From Novosphingobium sp. RL4 (GTDB taxonomy: Bacteria; Pseudomonadota; Alphaproteobacteria; Sphingomonadales; Sphingomonadaceae), in NCBI RefSeq assembly GCF_035658495.1, contig NZ_CP141944.1:3332501-3396500 (forward strand): a stretch of 64,000 nt of DNA, given 5' to 3'. Made by a program: the position numbers and the translations under genes. The notes beneath the pieces were generated by a model, which saw only the letters and a program-made list of their open reading frames with translations, was not told the origin of the DNA and searched no databases. Shown piece after piece: positions 9,086 through 17,870 of this stretch. The number at the start of each line of letters is the position of its first letter. Positions within the stretch are counted from its first letter, which is position 1.

Positions 9086-9643
9086 TCAGATGGTCTCGAC
9101 CGTGACACGGTCGTTGGTGAAGACGCAGATGTCGGCGGCGACGGCCATGGCGCGCCGGGCGATGCGCTCGGCGTCCTCTTCATAGTCGTCGAGCGCGCGG
9201 GCGGCGGCGAGCGCATAGTTCCCGCCGGAACCGATCGCGGTGATGCCGCCTTCCGGCTCCAGCACGTCGCCGTTGCCGGTCAGCACCAGCAGGGTATCGG
9301 CGTCGGCCACGATCATCAGCGCTTCGAGGTTGCGCAGATACTTGTCGGTGCGCCAGTCCTTCGCCAGTTCCACCGCGGCCCGCATGAGCTGGCCGCGATA
9401 TTGCTCCAGCTTGCGCTCCAGCCGTTCGAAAAGGGTGAAGGCATCGGCAGTGGCGCCGGCGAAGCCCGCGATCACCTTCCCGTCGCCGATGCGGCGCACC
9501 TTGCGCGCATTGGGCTTCATGACGGTGTTGCCCATGGAAACCTGCCCGTCACCGGCAATGACGGTCTTGTCACCCTTCTTCACGCCGATGATGGTCGTTC
9601 CGTGCCACTGGATCAGGCCGTGGCTCGCCCCGCTATTGTCCAT
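9086..9643 (-). CDS. hslV: ATP-dependent protease peptidase subunit HslV
   Basis: A 185-residue N-terminal-nucleophile hydrolase. The conserved core begins at [10 protein letters not shown], with the catalytic Thr at residue 15 or 16, so a short propeptide ([15 protein letters not shown]) must be removed; such propeptides are usual in this group. Conserved [16 protein letters not shown] and [14 protein letters not shown] motifs follow. With HslU it forms the two-component cytoplasmic protease HslUV. No Shine-Dalgarno is visible before ATG 9643, and an RpoH-like promoter ends only eight bases upstream, so the mRNA may be leaderless. The operon order hslV-hslU is standard. Confidence 0.96.
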   Translation of the reverse strand: MDNSGASHGLIQWHGTTIIGVKKGDKTVIAGDGQVSMGNTVMKPNARKVRRIGDGKVIAGFAGATADAFTLFERLERKLEQYRGQLMRAAVELAKDWRTDKYLRNLEALMIVADADTLLVLTGNGDVLEPEGGITAIGSGGNYALAAARALDDYEEDAERIARRAMAVAADICVFTNDRVTVETI

Positions 9644-9650
9644 GCCGCGG

Positions 9651-9679
9651 GATATATGGCCGCGTTCGCACGGTTCAAG
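9651..9679 (-). promoter_or_regulatory. RpoH (sigma-32)-like promoter of hslVU
   Basis: On the minus strand CTTG (9679-9676) is followed after 17 bases by CATATAT (9658-9652), close to the alphaproteobacterial heat-shock consensus CTTG-N17/18-CYTATNT (one mismatch). It precedes hslV, a classic RpoH target. The predicted transcript start falls within a few bases of the hslV ATG at 9643. Confidence 0.6.
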
Positions 9680-9747
9680 CCGTGAGCAGTCCGCCGGACC
9701 GGCAAAAGCACCCGAAGACCCGAGGAAAGCGGGCCGCGGCGGACACA

Positions 9748-9787
9748 AAAAAGCCGCGCGACATTCAGGCATGTCGCGCGGCTTTTT
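9748..9787 (-). terminator. intrinsic terminator of bamE (bidirectional)
   Basis: A perfect 17-bp inverted repeat (9748-9764 with 9771-9787), core GCCGCGCGACAT, six-base loop, flanked by A- and T-runs on both sides. It sits 25 bases after the bamE stop and ends that minus-strand transcript before hslV. Confidence 0.9.
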
Positions 9788-9812
9788 GCAGCGGCAACTT
9801 TCGCTGCCGGGA

Positions 9813-10307
9813 TCAGCTGCCGTTCGGGCCGGGGCCGGTCGGTCCGGTGCTGCCGCCCATGCCGGCTGCGCCGACGGCGCCGATATTGCCGAACAGGTCT
9901 TCGAGCAGGCCGCGATGACGGCCCAGCGTCGGCGTCTTGTCGCCATCGGGGTTGATCCGGGCGACTTCCTCGATGCCGCGCTTGTCCACGCCCACCACGT
10001 TGCCGGCCGGGTCGAATCGCACGCGCAGCACCGTCTGTTCAGAGGTTTGCGGGCGGCGGAACGGCGGGGTCTTCACCGTCTGCGAGATGTAGTAGTAGTC
10101 CTTCTCGCCGAACTGACTGATGAAAGTCGGGCGGCCGAGGGTCTTCTCCACCGAGAGGCGATTGTCGATGCCGGGCTGAACCGAATCGAGAAGCGTCTGG
10201 TCGACGAGGTAGCCGCGGTGATCGCGGATGGAGGAACAACCTCCCGTCAGCGCAGCCAGCGCCAGCGCGATGCCTGCCGCTTTAGCCATGTGACCGTAAC
10301 TGCGCAT
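9813..10307 (-). CDS. bamE: outer membrane assembly factor BamE (SmpA/OmlA)
   Basis: A 164-residue lipoprotein. A signal peptide ends in the lipobox LTGGC near residue 24, so the mature protein is lipidated and sent to the outer membrane. The SmpA/OmlA core follows: [36 protein letters not shown]. BamE stabilises the BamABCD complex that inserts beta-barrel proteins. The C-terminal 35 residues are a Gly/Pro/Thr-rich extension typical of alphaproteobacterial homologues. GGAG seven bases upstream supports ATG 10307 over ATG 10289. It is divergent from the cytochrome bc1 chaperone gene, an arrangement usual in alphaproteobacteria. Confidence 0.92.
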   Translation of the reverse strand: MRSYGHMAKAAGIALALAALTGGCSSIRDHRGYLVDQTLLDSVQPGIDNRLSVEKTLGRPTFISQFGEKDYYYISQTVKTPPFRRPQTSEQTVLRVRFDPAGNVVGVDKRGIEEVARINPDGDKTPTLGRHRGLLEDLFGNIGAVGAAGMGGSTGPTGPGPNGS

Positions 10308-10452
10308 TTTCCCACTCCATTCGGGGCCTGGACCTGCGCCGGGCATTGCCAGCCGGCACAGGGCCCATATATCGGCCAGATAACGGCACCGAGCCTTAGA
10401 GCCCGCCAGCCCGTCACGCAATGGGCGTTGGGGCAGGTCGATTGAATTGCCG

Positions 10453-10992
10453 ATGAACGAAAGGTCAGACTGTCCCGTGTCCATACTTTCCCGTCTCGTC
10501 GGCAAGCGATCCGATACCCGTGCCGAGGTCCGTCCGCTGTGGCACCGCGTGGTCGAGATCGCCCGCGAGAAGCCCTGGTATGCCGAATTCGGCGTGGCCG
10601 ACAGCGTGCCGGGCCGTTTCGACGCGGTAACGCTGGTGCTGGCGCTCGTGATGCTGCGGATGGAGCGTGACGGGACGCTGATCGAACCTTCCGTGCGCCT
10701 GACCGAGCTGTTCGTCGAGGACATGGACGGGCAGCTTCGCCAGTCGGGCGTGGGCGACCTCGTGGTGGGCAAGCGCATGGGCAAGCTCATGAGCGTGCTG
10801 GGCGGCCGCATCGGCGCGCTGCGCGAGGCGCTGCCGCTGGGCGCGGAAGAACTGGCGGGCGTACTGGAACGCAACGTGACGCTGAACGGCGCCGCAGACA
10901 CCCTCAAGCTGGCCGGGCACGTCCAGGCACTGGCCGCCCGGCTCGATACCCTTTCCGATCAAGAGATCCTGAACGCGAGCATTGCGCGATGA
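10453..10992 (+). CDS. ubiquinol-cytochrome c chaperone family protein (CBP3-like)
   Basis: About 179 residues; the region WYAEFGVADSVPGRFDAVTL and RLTELFVEDMDGQLRQSGVGD is diagnostic of the Ubiq_cyt_C_chap family, homologous to mitochondrial CBP3, which assists cytochrome b assembly into complex III. It is soluble, with no signal peptide. The start is uncertain: TTG 10447, ATG 10453 or GTG 10483 (which would give a protein starting at SILSRLVGK, the usual family N-terminus). Its stop overlaps the next ATG by four bases (ATGA), so it is coupled to the DUF177 gene. bamE lies on the other side of a roughly 140-bp divergent region. Confidence 0.88.
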   Translation: MNERSDCPVSILSRLVGKRSDTRAEVRPLWHRVVEIAREKPWYAEFGVADSVPGRFDAVTLVLALVMLRMERDGTLIEPSVRLTELFVEDMDGQLRQSGVGDLVVGKRMGKLMSVLGGRIGALREALPLGAEELAGVLERNVTLNGAADTLKLAGHVQALAARLDTLSDQEILNASIAR

Positions 10993-11519
10993 CCGATACC
11001 CCCAACATCAAGCCCGAATTTTCCCGCAGCCTCGACATCCGGCAGGTCGAAGGCAAGGCCGCGCATCTCGCCGCCGATGAGGCCGAGCGCGCCGCCCTGG
11101 CCAAACGCTTCATGCTCGTGCGGATCGATTCGCTGTCGGCCGACCTCGAACTCTCGCGCAGGGACCGCAAGGTCGATGTCCGCGGCAGGATCAAGGCGGA
11201 ATTCGTCCAGGCCTGCGCTGTCTCGGCAGAGGATATCGCCGTCTCGGTGGACGAGCCGGTGTTCTTCCGCTTCGTCCCCGAAGCGACGGACCATGCGCCT
11301 GACGAGGAACTGGAACTGGCCGCCGAGGATTGCGACGAGATCGAGTATTCCGGCACGCACTTCGACCTTGGCGAAGCCGTGGCGCAGAGCCTTGCGCTTG
11401 CGATCGACCCGTTCCTGACCGGGCCGGACGCCGATGCCGCCCGCAAGGCCGCCGGGATCGGCACGCCCGAGGACAGCGGCCCCTTCGCCGCGCTCAAGGG
11501 ACTTGGCCTCAAGGAATGA
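10989..11519 (+). CDS. DUF177 (YceD) family protein
   Basis: A 176-residue acidic cytosolic protein. It shows the YceD/DUF177 arrangement: an N-terminal FSRSLDIRQVEGK strand, a middle CAVSAEDIAVSVDEPVFFRF segment (family position of the conserved Cys), and a C-terminal DLGEAVAQSLALAIDPF stretch. Family members are often linked to ribosomal protein L32 (rpmF) and 23S rRNA maturation; rpmF does not follow here. The ATG overlaps the stop of the upstream chaperone gene (ATGA). A strong terminator begins 40 bases after its stop. Confidence 0.9.
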   Translation: MTDTPNIKPEFSRSLDIRQVEGKAAHLAADEAERAALAKRFMLVRIDSLSADLELSRRDRKVDVRGRIKAEFVQACAVSAEDIAVSVDEPVFFRFVPEATDHAPDEELELAAEDCDEIEYSGTHFDLGEAVAQSLALAIDPFLTGPDADAARKAAGIGTPEDSGPFAALKGLGLKE

Positions 11520-11558
11520 GCGACTTCGGGGGATAGCCCTGACGGACCTGACGGATAC

Positions 11559-11587
11559 GAAAAAGGGGGCCGAAAGCCCCCTTTTCC
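11559..11587. terminator. bidirectional intrinsic terminator
   Basis: AAAAGGGGGC (11561-11570) pairs with GCCCCCTTTT (11576-11585) around the loop CGAAA. A-run and T-run flank it on both sides, placing a terminator between the convergent DUF177 and ssb genes. Confidence 0.88.
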
Positions 11588-11607
11588 ATGATGTGGTTCG
11601 CGAACGA

Positions 11608-12219
11608 TCAGAACGGGATATCGTCGTCGAGATCGTCGCCGAAGCCGCCGCCGGTGCTGCCCGTGCGGCCCCAGTCGTCACCGCCCGAAGACGCGCCGCC
11701 CGCGGCGCCGCCGCTGCGGCCCCAGTCTCCGCCCGAACCGCTGCCCGAACCGCCGCCCGAACGGCTGCCGCCGCCGAAGCCGCCCGACGAACCGCCGCTG
11801 CTGCCGCCTTCGCCCCAGCCGCCGCCGGAACCGCCGCGCGCGCCGCCGCCGCCAGCGCCGCCACCCTGGGCGCCGTCAAGCATGGTGAGCACGCCGCCGA
11901 TGCCGCCGACCGAGACTTCGGTGGTGTAGCGATCGTTGCCGTTCTGGTCCTGCCACTTGCGGGTGCGCAGCTGGCCTTCGATGTAGATCTTCGAGCCCTT
12001 ACGCAGGAACCGTTCGACCACGCCGACCAGGCCTTCGCTCTGGATCACCACGGAGTGCCACTCGGTACGCTCCTTGCGTTCTCCGGTGGCGCGATCCTTC
12101 CAGTTTTCCGAGGTCGCGATGCGCAGATTGGCAATGCGCCCGCCGTTCTGGAACGACTTCACTTCGGGATCGGCTCCGAGGTTGCCGATCAGAATGACCT
12201 TGTTGACGCTGCCTGCCAT
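11608..12219 (-). CDS. ssb: single-stranded DNA-binding protein
   Basis: A 203-residue SSB. The OB fold occupies residues 1-110 ([19 protein letters not shown] start, WHSVV and [12 protein letters not shown] motifs). A long Gly/Ser-rich disordered linker follows, and the protein ends in the acidic tip DDDIPF that recruits repair and replication partners. The linker is encoded by a strongly repetitive GGC/GGN tract at about 11640-11880, which explains the long false open frame on the opposite strand. It acts as a tetramer on single-stranded DNA. Apparently monocistronic, ending at the bidirectional terminator. Confidence 0.97.
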   Translation of the reverse strand: MAGSVNKVILIGNLGADPEVKSFQNGGRIANLRIATSENWKDRATGERKERTEWHSVVIQSEGLVGVVERFLRKGSKIYIEGQLRTRKWQDQNGNDRYTTEVSVGGIGGVLTMLDGAQGGGAGGGGARGGSGGGWGEGGSSGGSSGGFGGGSRSGGGSGSGSGGDWGRSGGAAGGASSGGDDWGRTGSTGGGFGDDLDDDIPF

Positions 12220-12301
12220 GAGGGAATCGCTTTCCTGTATAAATTCGGCGAACGGGGTAGCGAATGGCGAGCCCGGGCGCGAGTCTGCCGAGGCGGGTTT
12301 T

Positions 12302-14146
12302 CTACAACCCAGCCCCCACCGCGACCCAGTAGGTCACGCCCGCCGCCACGTAGGCAAGGCCGAACAGGTAGGCGAGCATGAAGATCGGCCACCTCCAGCC
12401 GTTGGTCTCGCGGCGGGTGACGGCGATGGTCGACATGCACTGCGGCGCGAAGACGAACCAGGCCAGGAACGCCAGCGCCATCGGCAGGGTCCAGCGGCCC
12501 TTGAGCCGGTCGCCCAGTTCAACCGCCTGCGCATCCTCGTCGTCCCCGGCATCGACGGCATAAGTCGTCGCCAGCGAGGAGACCGCCACTTCGCGCGCGG
12601 CCATGGCCGGGATCAGTGCCAGTGCCATGTCGCGGTTGAAGCCGATCGGTTCCACCACCACGGCAAGGCCATTGGCGATCTTGCCCGCGATCGAGGCGTC
12701 GACCTGGCTCTCGCCGGGCTTGGCCTGCGGGAAGTTGAGCAGCACCCAGAGCACCACGGTGACAGTGAAGATGATCGTGCCGGCGCGGCGCAGGAAGATC
12801 CACGCACGTTGCCACAGGCCAATCGCCATGTCCTTGAGACGGGGCAACTGATACTTCGGCATCTCCATGATGAAGCCCGAAGCGGCACCCTTGGTAACCG
12901 TGCTGCGAAGGATCAGCGCCACCACCATGGCCCCGACGATGCCCGCGACATAAAGCGCGAAAAGCACGAGGCCTTGCAGGTGTACGCCTCCACCGATGTC
13001 ATTGTTGGGAATGAAGGCGCTGATGATAACCGCATAGACCGGCAGGCGCGCCGAACAGGTCATCAGCGGAGCGATCAGGATCGTGGTCAGCCGGTCCTTG
13101 GGATCGGTGATCGAACGGGTGGCCATGATGCCGGGAATGGCGCAGGCGAAGCTGGAGAGCAGCGGAATGAAGCTGCGGCCAGAAAGCCCCACGAACGCCA
13201 TCAGCCGGTCCATCAGGAAGGCCGCGCGGGCCATGTAGCCCGAGGCTTCCAGCGCCAGAATGAAGGCGAAGAGGATGACGATCTGCGGCAGGAACACGAT
13301 CACCGCACCGACGCCGGCGATCACACCGTCGGTCAGGAGGTCGCGCAGCAAGCCGGGGGGCATCGCGCCCTTCACGGTATCGTGCAGCCAGCCCGCGCCG
13401 GCATCCAGCGCATCAGCGAACGGCGTCGCCCAGGCAAACACCGCCTGGAACATCACGAAGAACACCGCCATCATGATGAGGAAGCCGAACCAGGGGTGCA
13501 GCAGCACCTTGTCGAGCTTCGCGTGGAGGCGGTGGCGCTTCGATTCGGACAGGATCGCGGCGTCGGCCATGGCATGGGCGGCAACGCGGCGCTCGGTGGC
13601 GCCAAGCGCGGTCAGGCCCGGCCCCGGATGGCGGGTTTCCGCCGAGGCGATCGCTTCGGCAAGTTCGACGAGGCCGCGGCGGCGCACGGCGACGGTGGAG
13701 ATCACCCGCACGCCCAGTTCTTCCTGAAGCACCGCGGGATCGATCACCAGACCGTCACGCTCGGCAAGGTCCACCATGTTGAGCGCGACCACGGTCGGCT
13801 TGCCCAGCGCAAGAATTTCCTGCGCAAAAACAAGGTGCTGCTCAAGGTTCGAGGCGTCGAGAACGACCACCAGAACATCGGGCGCGGCTTCCCCGGTGAA
13901 GTGACCGGCAATGACCTTGGAGGTCACTTCCTCGTCGGGGCTGGTCGCATCCAAGCTGTAGGCACCCGGAAGGTCGGTCATTTCCACCGGCTCGCCGGTC
14001 GGCAGCACGAGGCGGCCCGACTTGCGCTCCACGGTAACCCCCGGATAGTTCGCGATCTTCTGGCGCGCGCCGGTCAGCGCGTTGAACAGCGCGCTCTTGC
14101 CCGCATTGGGGTTGCCGACGAGGGCGATCTTGCGCTGGCCGCTCAT
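12302..14146 (-). CDS. feoB: ferrous iron transport protein B
   Basis: A 614-residue inner-membrane Fe(II) transporter. The N-terminal GTPase domain shows G1 [17 protein letters not shown]3 DLPGAYSL and G4 [10 protein letters not shown] helical GDI domain (residues about 170-230) and then 8-9 transmembrane helices with two gate motifs (around [12 protein letters not shown] and [12 protein letters not shown], each with a conserved Cys) follow. It is shorter than the 773-residue E. coli protein, lacking most of the C-terminal soluble part, as is common in alphaproteobacteria. The ATG overlaps the feoA stop (ATGA), giving coupled translation; no feoC is seen. Confidence 0.96.
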   Translation of the reverse strand: MSGQRKIALVGNPNAGKSALFNALTGARQKIANYPGVTVERKSGRLVLPTGEPVEMTDLPGAYSLDATSPDEEVTSKVIAGHFTGEAAPDVLVVVLDASNLEQHLVFAQEILALGKPTVVALNMVDLAERDGLVIDPAVLQEELGVRVISTVAVRRRGLVELAEAIASAETRHPGPGLTALGATERRVAAHAMADAAILSESKRHRLHAKLDKVLLHPWFGFLIMMAVFFVMFQAVFAWATPFADALDAGAGWLHDTVKGAMPPGLLRDLLTDGVIAGVGAVIVFLPQIVILFAFILALEASGYMARAAFLMDRLMAFVGLSGRSFIPLLSSFACAIPGIMATRSITDPKDRLTTILIAPLMTCSARLPVYAVIISAFIPNNDIGGGVHLQGLVLFALYVAGIVGAMVVALILRSTVTKGAASGFIMEMPKYQLPRLKDMAIGLWQRAWIFLRRAGTIIFTVTVVLWVLLNFPQAKPGESQVDASIAGKIANGLAVVVEPIGFNRDMALALIPAMAAREVAVSSLATTYAVDAGDDEDAQAVELGDRLKGRWTLPMALAFLAWFVFAPQCMSTIAVTRRETNGWRWPIFMLAYLFGLAYVAAGVTYWVAVGAGL

Positions 14147-14382
14147 ACCGGCGCGACCTCCATGGCATGGGCGTGAGCCCGGCGCACGGCGATGGTCATG
14201 CGGCCGATGGCGATGGCGATCGGGTCGCGCCCTCCGGCGACGCCGCGGTGCGATACCGAGACGGTCGCCCCCTCCTCCAGTCCCAGCGCGCGAAGGCGGC
14301 GGGCTTCTTCGGGAACGAGGGCATTCCAGTCCACCGCGACGATTCGAGCGCGCTGGTCGATGGGGAGCAGATCGAGAGTCAT
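14143..14382 (-). CDS. feoA: ferrous iron transport protein A
   Basis: A 79-residue SH3-like FeoA protein (LRALGLEEGATVSVSHRG; C-terminal IAIGRMTIAVRRAHAHAMEV, the usual region where FeoA ends in basic/His residues). It is required for, and may regulate, FeoB activity at the cytoplasmic side. CGGAG lies about five bases before ATG 14382. It is first in a feoAB operon with a four-base overlap into feoB. A Fur-box-like dyad lies 29-47 bases upstream, so iron-dependent repression is likely. Confidence 0.93.
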   Translation of the reverse strand: MTLDLLPIDQRARIVAVDWNALVPEEARRLRALGLEEGATVSVSHRGVAGGRDPIAIAIGRMTIAVRRAHAHAMEVAPV

Positions 14383-14410
14383 GCGGCTCCGCTGCCAGAT
14401 CGGCAGAGCG

Positions 14411-14429
14411 ATTGCAACTTGTTCGCAAT
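14411..14429. promoter_or_regulatory. putative Fur box upstream of feoAB
   Basis: A 19-base imperfect dyad ATTGCAACTTGTTCGCAAT with five outer base pairs matched on each side (ATTGC/GCAAT), placed just upstream of feoA. The TTGC...GCAA arms resemble Fur sites in proteobacteria. This is an inference from sequence and context; a Fur or Irr-type regulator could use it. Confidence 0.5.
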
Positions 14430-14536
14430 AACTAACAATGCAGGCAGGCCCGGAAGACCGGCCGAGGCCGCGCGGCCGCGCCGGCGGGTATCGGGCAAGG
14501 CGCGCAAGGCCCCCTGGAAAGTCCGGTATTTCCTCG

Positions 14537-14582
14537 AAAAAGGAGCCGGGGATCGCCTTCGCGCAGTTCCCCGGCGCTTTTT
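14537..14582 (-). terminator. intrinsic terminator after the COQ9-family gene
   Basis: GCCGGGGA (14545-14552) pairs with TCCCCGGC (14568-14575). Read on the minus strand the stem is followed by a run of five T. It lies 10-17 bases after the COQ9 stop; the plus strand also has a T-run after the stem, so it can work in both directions. Confidence 0.7.
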
Positions 14583-14591
14583 CGTGAAAGA

Positions 14592-15248
14592 TCAGCGCGC
14601 CGGGTAACGCAGCCGGCCCAGCAGCCGCACCAGGCTGATCCGTTCTTCCGGCGCCCGCAGGAACTGGGCCTTGGTCTTCTCGAAGCGGATGATTCCTTCG
14701 ATCCGGCGGTCGAGGAAGGCGCGGGTCTCGGCCTTGTTCTCGCTCTTGTCGGTGGCGAAGACGCGCAGCGTGGCGGCGTAGATGCCGCCAAGGATCGTGC
14801 GCTTGGTATAGTGGTTGTAGTCCGTCGCCGTGTCTCCGGCGAGCCGCCACATGGCATCGGCGCTGTGCCAGCCGAGGCGCAGCGTGGCCTTGAGGTTCTG
14901 CGGCATGGACATGATGGTGAGCGCCCGGTTGAGCGCCTCCTCGCGCCCGGCCACGGCATCGAGACGCGCCATGACGAGGCGGCGGATGCGTTCGCGGATG
15001 GATACGCCGGCCAGCGAGGCGGCGGGCACGCTGCGCGCCATCTGCTCGTCGACATGGCCGATCCACGCGGAGATCATCGCCATCTGCCCGTCGCGGAAGG
15101 CGAATTCGGCCAGGGCCGGATCGACATCCGCGACATGGGCGGCCTGCCGCACCGCATCCATCGTCCAGCCGTCGAACGCGGCGGCATCGGCGATGGCGGG
15201 GGCAAGCTGGCGGCGCAGCGCTTCGAGGGTATCAGCCTGTTCCATCAT
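14592..15248 (-). CDS. COQ9 family ubiquinone biosynthesis protein
   Basis: A 218-residue soluble protein with a TetR-like N-terminal part and the COQ9 C-terminal domain: RRLVMARLDAV, then LRLGWHSADAMWRLAGDTAT and DYNHYTKRTILGGIYAATL, the signature lipid-binding region of COQ9. In mitochondria COQ9 presents ubiquinone intermediates to COQ7; the bacterial homologues are presumed to do likewise at the inner membrane. It lies five bases after the ankyrin gene on the same strand and is followed by a terminator, so the two probably form a short operon. Confidence 0.92.
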   Translation of the reverse strand: MMEQADTLEALRRQLAPAIADAAAFDGWTMDAVRQAAHVADVDPALAEFAFRDGQMAMISAWIGHVDEQMARSVPAASLAGVSIRERIRRLVMARLDAVAGREEALNRALTIMSMPQNLKATLRLGWHSADAMWRLAGDTATDYNHYTKRTILGGIYAATLRVFATDKSENKAETRAFLDRRIEGIIRFEKTKAQFLRAPEERISLVRLLGRLRYPAR

Positions 15249-15253
15249 GGTGC

Positions 15254-15916
15254 TCAGAAGCTCGGACCGTAGACCGCCTTGGCCTTTCCGGTGTTCTTCT
15301 TGGCATATTCCTCGAGCAGCGAGACCAGCGAGCTGCCGCGGGCCTCCTGCCCGGCATAGTCGCGCGCGCTGCGGCCCGAATTGTCCGCACGGCTGGGATC
15401 GGCGCCCGCTTCGAGCAGCGACTTGACCATGTCGGTGTCCTTGCGGTGAACCGCGAAGATCAGCGGGGTTTCGCCGGCATCGTTCGACGTGTCGGCCACG
15501 GCCTTCTTGTCGAGCAGGAGCGCCACGCCCTCACGCCAGCCGAGGCTGACCGCAACGGCCAGCGGCGTGCGGCCGCGATCGTCCGAGGCGTTGACGTTGG
15601 CGCCCTTGTCGATGAGATAGCTGAGCCAGGTGATGTCGCGGCGGCCCGTCACGATCAGCAGCGCGGTTTCGCCGGTGGTCACGTCCTTGGCGTTGACGAT
15701 CTGGCCGTTCGCCATGAGCGCCTGCTCCACCTTTTCGCCCTCTTTCTTCTTTACCGATTCGAGGAACTTGTACCCGTCGGAAAAGTCGGCATGGGCGGGG
15801 GAAGCGAACATCAGGCCTGCCGCCATCGCCGCGACGACGATCCTGACCGGCCCCGTCTTCAGGATCCTGCGCGAAAGCTGCGACACGTTCCCGGACATGG
15901 TCTTAGGCACCTTCAT
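15254..15916 (-). CDS. exported ankyrin-repeat protein
   Basis: About 220 residues. A signal peptide (hydrophobic VVAAMAAGLMFA, cleavage near SPAHA-DFS) directs export. Four ankyrin repeats follow: GETALLIVTGRRD, RGRTPLAVAVSLGW, GETPLIFAVHRKD and SGRSARDYAGQ. Ankyrin repeats mediate protein contacts; the partner is unknown. GGAGG lies two bases before ATG 15916, unusually close; ATG 15898 is an alternative that keeps the signal peptide. Co-oriented and nearly contiguous with the COQ9 gene; similar ankyrin genes accompany COQ9 in related genomes as far as I recall, but I cannot check that here. Confidence 0.82.
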   Translation of the reverse strand: MKVPKTMSGNVSQLSRRILKTGPVRIVVAAMAAGLMFASPAHADFSDGYKFLESVKKKEGEKVEQALMANGQIVNAKDVTTGETALLIVTGRRDITWLSYLIDKGANVNASDDRGRTPLAVAVSLGWREGVALLLDKKAVADTSNDAGETPLIFAVHRKDTDMVKSLLEAGADPSRADNSGRSARDYAGQEARGSSLVSLLEEYAKKNTGKAKAVYGPSF

Positions 15917-15998
15917 TACCTCCAGATAAACAGGGCGACCGTGAAAACCGGCCTTCCCTTCCGGCATCGCACCCTTGCATGGCGGGCTCTAGCAGAGC

Positions 15999-16613
15999 AT
16001 GAAGCGGCGCGCCATGACATACCTGTTCCGCCGGATTGCACCGATCGCACTTGCCCTTTCCATGGGCATGTCCCTTGCCGCGTGCCAGCAGGCCGCAACC
16101 GAGGCGCCGCCGCTCGAAGGCGCGCAGATCGGCGGCCCCTTCACGCTGAGCGACAAGGACGGCAAGGCCGTGACCTGGGATACCTTCAAGGGCAAGTGGC
16201 GCATCGTCTACTTCGGCTACACGTTCTGCCCGGATGCCTGCCCGATGGACGTGCAGGCGATGATGCGCGGCTTCACCCTCTTCGAAAAGGCCCATGCCGC
16301 GCAGGCCGCCGGGGTGCAGCCGATCTTCATCACCATCGACCCCGAACGCGACACCCGCGAGATCGTCGGCCAGTGGACCGCCGCCTTCGGCCCGCGCCTC
16401 TACGGCCTCACCGGCACGCCCGCGCAAGTCAAGCAGGCGGCCGATGCCTTCGCGGTCTACTACAAGAAGGGCGAAGCCACGCCCGGCGGCTACCTGATGG
16501 ACCACAGCCGCATCGCCTATCTCATGGACCCGGACGGCAAGCCGATCGCCATGCTGCCGGTGGACAAGGGGCCGGAAGCCGTGTCCGCCGAACTGGCCAA
16601 GTGGGTGAAGTGA
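15999..16613 (+). CDS. SCO1/SenC family thioredoxin-like lipoprotein
   Basis: A 204-residue membrane-anchored protein. The leader ends in LAAC (Cys29), a lipobox. The thioredoxin-like SCO domain shows GYTFCPDACP (Cys77, Cys81) and a distal His in MDHSRIAYL, the three ligands that bind Cu(I)/Cu(II). SCO proteins deliver copper or redox equivalents to the CuA site of cytochrome c oxidase on the periplasmic side. Its stop overlaps the GTG of the next gene by four bases. Starts at ATG 15999 or 16014 are both possible. Confidence 0.92.
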   Translation: MKRRAMTYLFRRIAPIALALSMGMSLAACQQAATEAPPLEGAQIGGPFTLSDKDGKAVTWDTFKGKWRIVYFGYTFCPDACPMDVQAMMRGFTLFEKAHAAQAAGVQPIFITIDPERDTREIVGQWTAAFGPRLYGLTGTPAQVKQAADAFAVYYKKGEATPGGYLMDHSRIAYLMDPDGKPIAMLPVDKGPEAVSAELAKWVK

Positions 16614-17107
16614 GCGTCACCCGGCCCTTCTGGGAACGTCCGATCGAGACGCTCAACCGAGAGGAGTGGGAAGCGCTCTGCGACGGTTGCGGCCAGTGCT
16701 GCCTGCACAAGGTGGAGGACGCCGATACCGGCGAAATCTACCACACCAACGTCGCCTGCAAGCTGCTGAACCTCAAGACGGCGCAGTGCAGCGACTATTC
16801 CCGGCGCCACAAGTTCGTGCCGGACTGCATGAAGCTGACCCCGCAGACGGCGGGCAACCTTTCATGGCTGCCGCCAAGCTGCGCCTACCGCCTGCGCGCC
16901 GACGGGGAACCGCTGCCCGAATGGCACTACCTCGTCTGCGGCGATCGCGACGCGGTTCACGCAGCCGGCATCTCGGTGGCGGGCAAGGTCATCAGCGAAA
17001 CCGTGGCCGGGCCGCTCGAAAACCACATCGTCTGGCCCTATGGCGACGAGGAGGACGGGGACGAGTATCTCGAACCCGAAGGCCCCGCGCCCTGGGAAAC
17101 CGACTGA
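16610..17107 (+). CDS. YcgN-family cysteine cluster protein (UPF0260)
   Basis: A 165-residue cytosolic protein with the Cys pattern of the YcgN/UPF0260 family: LCDGCGQCCLHK near residue 25, then VACKLL, QCSDY, FVPDC, SCAYRL and LVCGD. The cluster is expected to bind zinc or an iron-sulfur centre; function is not established. The start is a GTG at 16610 forming a GTGA overlap with the SCO stop; no in-frame ATG fits the family N-terminus (RPFWERPIETLNREEWEALC). It lies four bases before the YgjP-like gene, so SCO-YcgN-YgjP form one tight operon. Confidence 0.92.
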   Translation: MSVTRPFWERPIETLNREEWEALCDGCGQCCLHKVEDADTGEIYHTNVACKLLNLKTAQCSDYSRRHKFVPDCMKLTPQTAGNLSWLPPSCAYRLRADGEPLPEWHYLVCGDRDAVHAAGISVAGKVISETVAGPLENHIVWPYGDEEDGDEYLEPEGPAPWETD

Positions 17108-17111
17108 ACCC

Positions 17112-17837
17112 GTGCTGGACTGGCTGCGCCGAGACCCTCGCGAGGAACCGGTGATCGAGATCGCCGGGCGGCAGGTTCCGGTGGTGATCCGCAGGCTCGC
17201 CCAGGCGAGGCGGATGACCATGCGCCTGGCGCCTGACGGCAGCGAGATCCGCATCTCGATCCCCCGCTGGACCCGCTCGGAAGATGCGCTGGAATTCGCG
17301 CGCTCCAAGCAGTCCTGGCTGGCGATCCAGATCGAGGCGCTGCCTCAGGCCAGCCCCCTCGGCAACGGCGCCGCGCTCGATTTCCGGGGGCACCGCTTCA
17401 CGATCCGCCATGACCCCGCCCTGCCCCGCCGCCCGGTGCCCGACGATGGCGAACTGCTCGTCGGCGGCCCGGACACTTCGCTGGCCGCGCGCCTGAAGCG
17501 CTGGCTGGAAAGCGAGGCGCGGGACGTGCTCTCGGTCGATCTTGCCGAATATTGCCACCGCGCCGACCAGCCGACCCCGCCGCTCTCGCTGTCGAGCGCG
17601 CGGCGGCGCTGGGGAAGCTGCGCGACGGACGGGTCGATTCGCATCAACTGGCGGCTCATCATGGCACCCGATGCCGTCCGCCGCTCCGTGGTCGCGCACG
17701 AGGTCGCGCACCTCGTCCACTTCGATCACTCGCCCGCATTTCATGATTTTCTGGGACGAATCTTCGAGGGCAGCGTGCCTTCGGCCAATCGCTGGCTCCG
17801 GGAAAACGGCAGGTCGCTCTATGTGCCGTTCGGGTAG
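17112..17837 (+). CDS. YgjP-type (SprT-like) zinc metallopeptidase
   Basis: A 241-residue protein of the YgjP/M48-like group (DUF45). The N-terminal part contains VVIRRLAQARRMTMRLAPDG, as usual. The active site is VVAHEVAHLVHFDHSPAFH: HExxH with a third His a few residues on, preceded by SSARRRWGSCATDGSIRINW, the typical substrate-side strand. It is presumably cytosolic. The start GTG 17112 follows the YcgN stop by four bases; longer in-frame starts exist but overlap YcgN. Physiological substrate unknown. Confidence 0.88.
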   Translation: MLDWLRRDPREEPVIEIAGRQVPVVIRRLAQARRMTMRLAPDGSEIRISIPRWTRSEDALEFARSKQSWLAIQIEALPQASPLGNGAALDFRGHRFTIRHDPALPRRPVPDDGELLVGGPDTSLAARLKRWLESEARDVLSVDLAEYCHRADQPTPPLSLSSARRRWGSCATDGSIRINWRLIMAPDAVRRSVVAHEVAHLVHFDHSPAFHDFLGRIFEGSVPSANRWLRENGRSLYVPFG

Positions 17838-17870
17838 CGTTCCGCCCCGTTAGGCACTACATAGCCGGGC

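Noticed and set aside
11434..12381. 315-codon Ala/Pro-rich plus-strand frame
   Set aside because: Created by the Gly-rich linker codons of ssb on the other strand.
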